Part shown: piece after piece, positions 1 through 7,264 of the stretch
Position numbering within the stretch: the first letter of the stretch is position 1
Layout: each line of letters opens with the position of its first letter
Assembly: GCA_964654535.1 (NCBI GenBank)
Contig: CAZZIZ010000007.1
Span: forward strand, 1-40,235
DNA length: 40,235 nucleotides
Source: CAZZIZ01 sp964654535
GTDB taxonomy: Bacteria; Bacteroidota; Bacteroidia; Chitinophagales; UBA2359
Reading direction: 5' to 3'
The notes under the pieces: generated by a model
The model's input: only the letters and a program-made list of their open reading frames with translations
Databases searched by the model: none
Told to the model about the DNA's origin: nothing
Position numbers and translations under genes: made by a program

Positions 1-20
1 GCTGCAGAAGGGGCACGCCC
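1..20 (-). repeat. Edge copy of the dispersed two-hairpin intergenic element (partial)
   Basis: Positions 11-20 are the reverse complement of GGGCGTGCCC, the conserved first block of an element found four more times (13573-13774, 23263-23498, 30012-30186, 38061-38251). The bases 1-10 match the CTTCTGC stretch that follows this block in the copies at 13574 and 23263. The rest lies outside the window. It begins 42 nt after the stop codon of the minus-strand gene at 63-677 and has the same orientation as that gene. Confidence 0.6.
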
Positions 21-62
21 AAATAAAAAATTTCTTCTTCAAAAATTAACTCAAGAACAAAA

Positions 63-677
63 TCAAAATGCAATCGGATAATAAATCCTAGTCAACCAAT
101 TACTCGGATCTGATTCCAAACTCGGATCGCTTAGATATTCTTCCATAACTGGATACTGAATTTGTAATCCGTTTTCTTCGGCATAAACTTCTAAAGCTTC
201 GTGTCCTTCGCCAAGCTTAGAATAGTCGCCATAAAAATCCAAAACCAATGCTCTGGTTGAGGGCTGCACGTGAACTTCAAATCCCGGTACTTCGCCTTCT
301 ACACTTTCTACGGAAACGCCCGCGCCCAAATCGATTTCTTTTTCGCCAACTTCAAAATATAATCCGCAAGGCATTCCTACTAAGACCAATCCTTTTTCTG
401 CTGCTACTTTGTAAGCCGCGGGTAAGTTCTCTGCATAGAAACTAGAAACCTTATCGAGCTTTACGTTTTGGCGCTTCATAATAAAGGTGCGCTCGTCCAG
501 TTTATCCGTACGGATTGACTTTGTTAACTCGCTGCTAACTTCTGTTTTGTTTTCTTCAACGGTTTCTTTTGTCTCTTGGGTCTGCTGAGTCTCCTTGTTT
601 GGATTGATCAATTGCGCTTGCACGAGTAAGGGCATAGAGAGTAAGAATAGAAATAGGGCGGTTTTGCTTGTGTTCAT
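63..677 (-). CDS. Secreted protein with GyrI-like (AraC effector-binding type) domain
   Basis: The chosen start gives MNTSKTALFLFLLSMPLLVQ, a clean signal peptide ending before AQ; an upstream in-frame ATG at 698 would only add seven residues in front of it. A Glu/Thr/Gln-rich linker follows (about residues 30-60). The C-terminal two thirds resembles the GyrI-like / AraC effector-binding fold: the stretch from GDYSKLGEGHEALEVYAEEN through EEYLSDPSLE to TRIYYPI has the order and spacing seen at the end of that family (helix after a G-x-Y turn, then a D-P segment and a final strand). These domains normally bind small amphipathic ligands in the cytoplasm, so an exported one is uncommon. The ligand is unknown. 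It is a single gene; a copy of the dispersed hairpin element lies just downstream. Confidence 0.7.
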   Translation of the reverse strand: MNTSKTALFLFLLSMPLLVQAQLINPNKETQQTQETKETVEENKTEVSSELTKSIRTDKLDERTFIMKRQNVKLDKVSSFYAENLPAAYKVAAEKGLVLVGMPCGLYFEVGEKEIDLGAGVSVESVEGEVPGFEVHVQPSTRALVLDFYGDYSKLGEGHEALEVYAEENGLQIQYPVMEEYLSDPSLESDPSNWLTRIYYPIAF

Positions 678-855
678 CTGAATTGTTAAGACCCTCAATT
701 TAGTCTTTAGATGGCATTTTACCCTAGGACAAAAATTGAAGACTGGCTATTTTATTGGCTTTTATCGGCATATCTAGCATAAAGCCCTTCTGACATTAAG
801 ATACTTTAATACCCTTATGCGCGTAATTGTGACCGCCATACGTGGCTGAATGATT

Positions 856-863
856 TACTTTTG
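856..863 (+). promoter_or_regulatory. Candidate -7 box TACTTTTG
   Basis: The octamer fits the Bacteroidota -7 consensus TAnnTTTG exactly and ends 4 nt before the ATG at 868. I see no convincing TTTG at the -33 position, so this is a half-supported promoter. If used, the transcript would start at or next to the start codon. Confidence 0.4.
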
Positions 864-867
864 TGCG

Positions 868-3266
868 ATGCTAAAGAATTTGGGCTTTTTATTGATTGGT
901 TTGCTGCTATCATTTCAGATGATGGCTCAAGGTGGCCCTCGTCCTGGTGGCGGTGGTGGTGCGCGTCCTGGAGGTGGAATGAAAATTCCTGTATCGGGAG
1001 AAATTATGGATGCCGAAACCGACTTGCCCTTAGAGTACGCCACGGTCTCGCTTTTCGCTCAACGCGATAGCTCTCTGGTAACCGGAGGGATGAGCGATGC
1101 AGAGGGTAAGTTCTCTATGACCAGTCGCCCGGGAAAAATGTTCGCCAAAGTTGAGTTCATTTCTTACGAAACAAAAGTGATAGAAGATATTCGCCTTTCT
1201 CCCAAAAACGGTTCAGTCGATTTGGGAAGGATATCACTTGCTCTGAGTGCCGCTACTCTTGCCGCTGTAGAAGTGCGTGCGGAGAGAAGTCAGTTACAAT
1301 TATCACTAGACAAAAAGATTTTTACGGTCGGAAAAGATTTGGCCAACACCGGCGGTTCGGCCCAAGATATTTTGAATAATGTTCCTTCGGTAAATGTCGG
1401 CGTAGAAGGAGAAGTAAGTTTAAGAGGCAGCGAAAATGTACGTATGCTCATCGACGGAAAACCTTCGGGCCTGGTCGGCTCTGGTGATGCCAATGGTTTG
1501 CGTTCTATCCCTGCCAATCTCATCGAGAAAGTAGAAGTGATAAGTAATCCTTCTTCGAAGTATGAAGCAGAAGGGATTGCCGGCATTATCAATATCGTTT
1601 TAAAGAAAGACAAACGTAAAGGCCTTAATGGTTCTTTTGATTTTAGTGTGGGCTATCCTACCGAGTACAGCGTGGGTGTAAACCTGAACTACCGCAAAGA
1701 CAAGTTTAACTTCTTTACCAACCTCGGAGTGCGGTATAACACCAACCCGGGTGGAGGTTTTGCAGAAACTACTTTCTTCGATGGCGACGATACTGTTTTG
1801 TTTCGCACCGATAACGATCGCCAGCGAGCAGGTCTTGGTGGCAATTTTCGATTTGGCGCAGACTATAGTTTTACACCGAAGGATGTACTAACAGCATCGC
1901 TTTTATATAAACGAGGTGACGATAATAATGATGCCCTAGTCGAGTTCTTCGATTACATCCCTAATTCGAGTACAGTGCTAGATTTGTACACCAGACGTAC
2001 CGACGACGAGTTTGAGGATGAGGAAAACCTAGAGTACAACTTGCGTTATAAGAAGACCTTTAAAAGCCCTAAGCAGAACTTCGTGGCCGATGTGCGTTTT
2101 TCTGATCGAAGGGAAACCGAAGGCTCAGACTTTTTAGAAACTTTCGAAGATGGTTTGGGAAATCCATTAGTTGGGGAAGACTTTGTTCAGCGTTCACGCA
2201 ACAGCGAGGGTAACCAAAGTTGGATTGTAAGTTTGGACTATACGCAGCCGCTGGGTGAAAAAGGAAAAGTTGAAACAGGACTGCGCGGCTCCTTTAGAGA
2301 TATAACCAACGACTATACCGTGGAGGATGAGGTAGACGGTATGTTCGTCGCCCTTCCTGATTTCACCAACAACTTTTTATACGACGAAAATATTTTGGCG
2401 GCCTACGTGCAAGCGGGCAATGAAAATGAACGCTTCGGTTATCAGTTTGGTTTACGCTTAGAAAACACTGAACTCAGCACGCGCTTTTTAGACGACTCAG
2501 CAAACAACGATCGGAGCTATTTAAACTTGTTTCCTTCGGCGGCATTTACTTATAAGTTAGACGAGGGTGAGTCATTTCAATTGAGTTATAGTCGTCGTAT
2601 TCGCCGACCTGGCTTTTGGGAGCTGAATCCATTTTTCACTTTTACAAACCCGAGAAGCTTTTGGAGTGGTAATCCAGACCTCGATCCGGAATACACCAAC
2701 TCCTATGAAGTAGGCTACATACGTTACTGGGAAAAGGCAACTTTCAATGCATCCGTTTACCATCGTCACACTACCGGAGTTATAAGCCGCATTAGTTTGA
2801 GCGATGAAGTGGGAAGCATATTTACGCAGCCAGAAAATCTCTCTACCAGAAACTCTTATGGTTTAGAACTTATTGGTTCTGCTACATTGAGCTCTTGGTG
2901 GAAAGTAGATGCCAACGTAGATATTTTCTATTCCGAATTGGAAGGGCTTATCTCCGAAGTAGAAAGAGAAACAACTTTTACCAGTACGCGGGCTCGTTTG
3001 AGTTCAAACTTAACCATCGCGAAGTCAATAGATTTCCAAACGCAGTTTCAATTCCGTGGCCCATCGAATTCATTACAGGGAACACGCGAGGCAATGTTTG
3101 TTATCAATACTGGTATAAGCAAAGATGTTTTCAAAAAGAAGGGAACCCTAACCCTGAGTGCCCGCGATCTCTTGAATACACGTAAAAGAATTTACACCAG
3201 AACCGAAGAGAACTTTACTTCTTTTGGCGAGTTTCAATGGCGTTCAAGACAAATCACTCTAAGCCT
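868..3266 (+). CDS. TonB-dependent-receptor-like outer membrane beta-barrel protein, C-terminus lost in assembly gap
   Basis: An outer membrane protein of the TonB-receptor superfamily. From the ATG at 868 it has a signal peptide (MLKNLGFLLIGLLLSFQMMA), a Gly/Pro/Arg-rich segment (about residues 22-36), a carboxypeptidase-regulatory-like beta-sandwich (about 40-125), a plug domain (about 135-240, with VSLRGSENVRMLIDGKPSG and the AGIINIVLKK end) and a long barrel of the outer-membrane-barrel family 3 type. About 799 residues are visible, and the last residues before the N run (RQITLS) look like the final barrel strands, so probably only a few tens of residues are missing. The frame happens to stay open through the N run into a different protein; that fusion is not real. 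The upstream in-frame ATG at 850 would put six residues before the signal peptide. The substrate is unknown; no SusD partner is adjacent. Confidence 0.9.
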
Positions 3267-3366
3267 NNNNNNNNNNNNNNNNNNNNNNNNNNNNNNNNNN
3301 NNNNNNNNNNNNNNNNNNNNNNNNNNNNNNNNNNNNNNNNNNNNNNNNNNNNNNNNNNNNNNNNNN
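3267..3366. other. Assembly gap (100 N)
   Basis: Exactly 100 N, the usual placeholder for a gap of unknown size. The flanking sequences encode the C-terminal barrel of a TonB-type receptor and the middle of a formylglycine-generating enzyme, so the real distance must hold the receptor's end, the enzyme's start and any intergenic DNA, and is probably several hundred bases. Confidence 0.97.
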
Positions 3367-4110
3367 ACCGCAGAGCGCGAAATAAAAATGGAAGATGTAA
3401 TGGCGCAGTTGCCGCCAGGTACGCCTGAACCAGATCCAGAATTATTAAAGCCTGGTTCCTTAGTTTTCAAAATGCCTGAAGCGGGCAGCCAGTATTATGG
3501 CGTCGGAGATTGGTGGAGTTTTGTCATCGGTGCAAGTTGGCAACATCCCGAAGGGCCAGACAGCGATTTAGAAGGAAGAGAAAACTTTCCAGTCGTGCAC
3601 ATTTCTTGGTACGATGCTATGGCTTATGCGCGCTGGAGTGGCAAGCGATTGCCTACCGAGGCGGAGTGGGAGTTTGCTGCACGCGGAAACCGACAAAAAG
3701 AAATTTATCCCTGGGGTAACGAACACATCGATACTGGGAAAACAAAAGCAAACTACTGGCAAGGAAATTTCCCTACCGAAAACAAAAACCTCGATGGTTA
3801 CGTATTGCAGGGGCCAGTTGCCGCTTTCGAGGCCAACGATTACGGCCTTTATGATATGGCAGGAAACGTCTGGGAGTGGTGCCTCGATTGGTATCACGCT
3901 TCTTACTACTCGCAAGAAAACGTCGCCGATAATCCTACCGGCCCCGCCATCAGTTACGATGCACAACAACCACACACCCAACAACGCGTTATGCGCGGCG
4001 GCTCATTCCTTTGCAACGATTCCTACTGCTCCGGTTACAGAGTGGCGGCGCGCATGAAGTCCAGTCCAGATACGGGTTTAGCACATACCGGGTTTAGGTG
4101 TGTTCGTTAA
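3367..4110 (+). CDS. Formylglycine-generating enzyme family protein (SUMF1-like), N-terminus lost in assembly gap
   Basis: The 247 visible residues carry the diagnostic FGE-sulfatase-domain motifs in order: VVHISWYDAMAYARWSGKR, LPTEAEWEFAARG, YPWGNE, YGLYDMAGNVWEWCLDWY, then RVMRGGSFLCNDSYCSGYR and GFRCVR. The pair C-x4-C in FLCNDSYC followed by the arginine matches the copper-binding cysteines of true formylglycine-generating enzymes, rather than catalytically dead relatives such as the gliding lipoproteins GldJ and GldK. Such enzymes oxidise a cysteine in a C-x-P-x-R motif of sulfatases to formylglycine. The N-terminal portion and any signal peptide are missing because of the N run. No sulfatase gene is present in this window. 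The fusion with the upstream receptor is an artefact of the gap. Confidence 0.9.
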   Translation, partial: TAEREIKMEDVMAQLPPGTPEPDPELLKPGSLVFKMPEAGSQYYGVGDWWSFVIGASWQHPEGPDSDLEGRENFPVVHISWYDAMAYARWSGKRLPTEAEWEFAARGNRQKEIYPWGNEHIDTGKTKANYWQGNFPTENKNLDGYVLQGPVAAFEANDYGLYDMAGNVWEWCLDWYHASYYSQENVADNPTGPAISYDAQQPHTQQRVMRGGSFLCNDSYCSGYRVAARMKSSPDTGLAHTGFRCVR

Positions 4111-4534
4111 AAATGTTTTGGGCAGCAACAGGCTATCCGCTTGTACTCGGCACATCTATCTTTGGTTCAGCATAGTCGCGGGTGCGTATTCCCTAGCCGG
4201 TCATCCACTACACCAGTACAGGTGCAAATTGGTGCAGTATATATTTTGAGATAGTTTTTCATAGTTCAAGGCAAAAAGCACAGTCATAGCCTGAGCTATG
4301 ACGAGCATTTTTAACGCAGAAATATGGAAAAGTAGCCGAAATATTTGTAGCAATTTGTAGCTGTGCTGGTGTTAGCTCCTTGCTTCACACAAAGCTAGCC
4401 GCACCTCATACCGCTCCTATCCTGGCTGCGAGCTCTGGCTACATTGAGTTATATAAGCTAGATGTACAATTTGTGCAGTCAAAGAACCTGCTAATTCATT
4501 AACTTAGGAGTTCAGATTTTAATGCTTGATTGAG
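4111..4534. other. Intergenic region with repeat-like sequence
   Basis: 424 nt without a credible ORF. It contains GGCTATCCGCTTGTACTCGG-type sequence at about 4132-4151, a partly related stretch (ATACCGCTCCTATCCTGG) at about 4409-4426, and between them the long palindrome annotated separately. The GGCTATCCGC motif is, from memory, common in intergenic repeats of Bacteroidota genomes. I see no clear promoter for the downstream gene. Confidence 0.6.
4208..4373. repeat. Long imperfect palindrome, about 80-nt arms
   Basis: The centre is a perfect inverted repeat: GTCATAGC (4283-4290), spacer CTGA, GCTATGAC (4295-4302). Complementarity then continues outward with mismatches: GGCAAAAAGC against GCATTTTTAACGC, TTTTTCAT against ATGGAAAA, ATATATTTT against AAATATTT, GTGCAAATTGGTGCA against TAGCAATTTGTAGC, and ACACCAGTACAG against CTGTGCTGGTGT. 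The arms are about 4209-4290 and 4295-4373. Transcribed RNA would form a long hairpin. It could be a dispersed repeat or a small non-autonomous mobile element; no second copy is in this window. Confidence 0.7.
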
Positions 4535-7264
4535 ATGAGAACCAAATATTTATTACTGATTTGTAGCCTTTTATTTTCTGGGTTGATCAATGCCCAGATT
4601 GATGTGAAAATATGGAACGACATTTCGGAACAAACCCTACCTAAAGATGAAAGGTGGATTGTGCCAGATATTTATCGCACGATGGAGGCCGACCAAGACT
4701 TGCTCGAGTCTTTACTCTTAGAGCTGCCCTTGGAATATACTGGAGCCACGGCAGGGGTAATTGAAATACCTTTTCCCGACGGTACTTTCCAGTTGTTTGA
4801 AATGTACAATTCGCCAATTGCGGAACCGGAGCTTGAAGAAAAGTATCCAATGATTCGCAATTTCAGAGGGCAAGGATTAACCGAGCCGAGTGCGACTATG
4901 CGTTGCGACATTACTACAAAAGGATTTCACGCAACAATTCATTCTCAAAAAGGAACGGTTTACATCGACCCTTACTTTAAAGACAAAACGGTTTATTACA
5001 ATGTTTACTACACACGTGACATCACTGACGATGAGGAGTTTGTTTGCCATACTTCAACCATAAAAGAAAAATCGATTCAGCCGCCTGCTAATTCAGGGCA
5101 ACTTAAAAACCCACAGGGATTGAGAACTTATCGTGCGGCCGTTGCCTGTACTGGCGAGTATACAGCTTGGCATAGTAGCGGTACACCCAATGTCGCAGAT
5201 GGGCTTTCGGCATTGAATACTTCAATTATGCGCGTAAATTCCGTATTCGAAGTAGACTTTGGGACGCGCTTAATTTTAGTTGGTAACAATGATCAAATTA
5301 TTTATACCAATGCTGGAAGCGATCCTTATAATTCTCAATCACTAAACGAAAACCAAAACAACATTGATAATGTCATTGGCTTTTCGAACTACGACATTGG
5401 GCATTTATATCACCAACAAAATGGCGGAGGAGTAGCACAGCTTGGTGCGGTTTGCGGAAGCGGAAAAGCGCGAGGTTTTACTTCTCAGTTTACACCACAA
5501 GGAGACCCATTTAATATTGACTACGTGTCCCATGAAATGGGACATCAGTTTAATGCCTTCCATACTCAAAATAACAACTGCCAACGTACAGGAGGCGAAT
5601 CATTTGAGCCTGGAAGTGCCAGTACCATAATGGGTTATGCAGGAATCTGTAATCCCAATGTGCAATTCAACAGCGACGACCACTTTCACGCAGGAAGTCT
5701 CGATCGTATTGTTCCATTTATAACCAATACCAACTGTGGTGAGTGGATTAACACAGGCAACACACCGCCTGTGGCCGATGCTGGAGCAAACTTCACTATT
5801 CCGAGAGGCACGCCATTTATGCTTGAAGGAGTAGCCAACGATGCCGATGGTGATGCGCTAACTTATTGCTGGGAGCAAATGGATGCGGCTTTTGCAACGC
5901 AGCCGCCCACTGCTGAAAATACTGGCGGCCCTGCGTTCAGATCTAATTCTCCGACCATTTCCAATATTCGTTATTTACCAAATCTTACCGACTTGCTAAA
6001 CAATGTTGATCCCACATGGGAGGTCTTGTCCAATGTAAATCGTTCTTACACCTGGAGACTAACGGTACGCGATAACAATTCTGCTGGCGGTTGTATCGAT
6101 GGAGATACGAGAATAGTCAATGTTACTTCTAGTTCAGGGCCCTTTAGAGTGACATCGCCAAATAATAGTGTTAGTTGGACTGGTGGCCAATCTCAAACAG
6201 TTAGCTGGGATGTTGCTGGGACTTCTGGTGGTGCAGTTAATTGCGACAACGTAGATATTTTACTTGCACTTGATGGAGGTTTTAATTCTCTAGTTCCCAT
6301 TGCGGAAGCTGTAAGCAATGATGGCTCGGAATTTATTACTGTTCCAAATATTAATACCTCAACGGGACGAATAGTTATTCGTTGCAGCGACAATATTTTC
6401 TTCGATGTATCCAACGCTGACATTACTGTTACTGCAGATCCTAACGCGACTTCGTGTTTCGACGGTACGCAGAATGGATCTGAGACCGGAGTAGATTGTG
6501 GTGGACCGAGCTGTGCGCCTTGCGATTCTTGTAATGACGGTGTTCAAAGTCCGGGAGAAACCGGAGTTGATTGTGGGGGCCCTTGCGCTCCTTGCGGTGG
6601 AATGGTCAAGGCAAAAGTTAAGTTTTTGATGGAAGGTGCTAAGTTGCCAAACAACTTTTTGAAAAAAGATCTTTTAGACGCGGGTTTGTTACCACTTCAA
6701 CAACCCTATAATGTTGCGCCTTACAATTACTCGGGTACCGAGGCAATGGCAAGTTATAACGACTTTCCGGCTAGTACGGTAGATTGGATTTTTATAACCG
6801 TTCGTTCGGCTGCAGATCACAGTATTGTTTTAAGTAAACGTGCTGCTCTTTTAAAGAGCGACGGAAGGATTATGGAAATAGACGGATCAGAAGGAGTTAA
6901 TTTTCAGGGTCTAATTCCTGGAGGCGATTACCGTATTGTAATTCACCACAAGAGTCACTTAGCGATAATGAGCTCCGTTGACATAAACTTGCCAAACGCT
7001 GTACAGTTTGATTTTAGTACTGGAGCATCAAAGGCTGCAGGAACTGATCAGTTGGTAATGCAAGACGGTCAGGCGGTAATGCGCTCGGGAGACTATGACG
7101 GCAATGGCACGATTAACTTTAGTGATTTTATCGGCTGGTTAGGGAGTAATAATATTTTAAATCAATATCTCTTTGTAGATGGTGACTGTAATGGCACTAT
7201 AAACTTCTTCGATTTTGTACTTTGGTTGCGGAACAATAATTCAATTCGCTTCTCCGAGATATGA
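4535..7264 (+). CDS. Secreted reprolysin-like (M12B-type) zinc metallopeptidase with dockerin-like C-terminus
   Basis: A secreted protease of about 909 residues. The ATG at 4535 gives the signal peptide MRTKYLLLICSLLFSGLINA; an upstream in-frame TTG at 4526 would add three residues. The zinc site HEMGHQFNAFH (histidine at about residue 333) fits HExxHxxGxxH-type metzincins except for the position before the third histidine, and a Met-turn-like TIMGYAG follows. After the catalytic domain come a beta-sandwich region starting PPVADAGANF, two Cys-rich copies of a G-x-E-T-G-V-D-C-G-G motif (6480-6600), a module starting VKAKVKFLMEGAK that recurs in Bacteroidota surface proteins, and two calcium-loop-like motifs (DYDGNGTINFSDF and DGDCNGTINFFDF) at the extreme C-terminus. 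No standard T9SS sorting domain is visible. The stop codon overlaps the recQ start in ATGA. Confidence 0.88.
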   Translation: MRTKYLLLICSLLFSGLINAQIDVKIWNDISEQTLPKDERWIVPDIYRTMEADQDLLESLLLELPLEYTGATAGVIEIPFPDGTFQLFEMYNSPIAEPELEEKYPMIRNFRGQGLTEPSATMRCDITTKGFHATIHSQKGTVYIDPYFKDKTVYYNVYYTRDITDDEEFVCHTSTIKEKSIQPPANSGQLKNPQGLRTYRAAVACTGEYTAWHSSGTPNVADGLSALNTSIMRVNSVFEVDFGTRLILVGNNDQIIYTNAGSDPYNSQSLNENQNNIDNVIGFSNYDIGHLYHQQNGGGVAQLGAVCGSGKARGFTSQFTPQGDPFNIDYVSHEMGHQFNAFHTQNNNCQRTGGESFEPGSASTIMGYAGICNPNVQFNSDDHFHAGSLDRIVPFITNTNCGEWINTGNTPPVADAGANFTIPRGTPFMLEGVANDADGDALTYCWEQMDAAFATQPPTAENTGGPAFRSNSPTISNIRYLPNLTDLLNNVDPTWEVLSNVNRSYTWRLTVRDNNSAGGCIDGDTRIVNVTSSSGPFRVTSPNNSVSWTGGQSQTVSWDVAGTSGGAVNCDNVDILLALDGGFNSLVPIAEAVSNDGSEFITVPNINTSTGRIVIRCSDNIFFDVSNADITVTADPNATSCFDGTQNGSETGVDCGGPSCAPCDSCNDGVQSPGETGVDCGGPCAPCGGMVKAKVKFLMEGAKLPNNFLKKDLLDAGLLPLQQPYNVAPYNYSGTEAMASYNDFPASTVDWIFITVRSAADHSIVLSKRAALLKSDGRIMEIDGSEGVNFQGLIPGGDYRIVIHHKSHLAIMSSVDINLPNAVQFDFSTGASKAAGTDQLVMQDGQAVMRSGDYDGNGTINFSDFIGWLGSNNILNQYLFVDGDCNGTINFFDFVLWLRNNNSIRFSEI

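Noticed and set aside
3614..4057. 147-residue plus-strand ORF overlapping the FGE fragment
   Set aside because: It lies in another frame of a gene with strong family motifs and has no recognisable domain.
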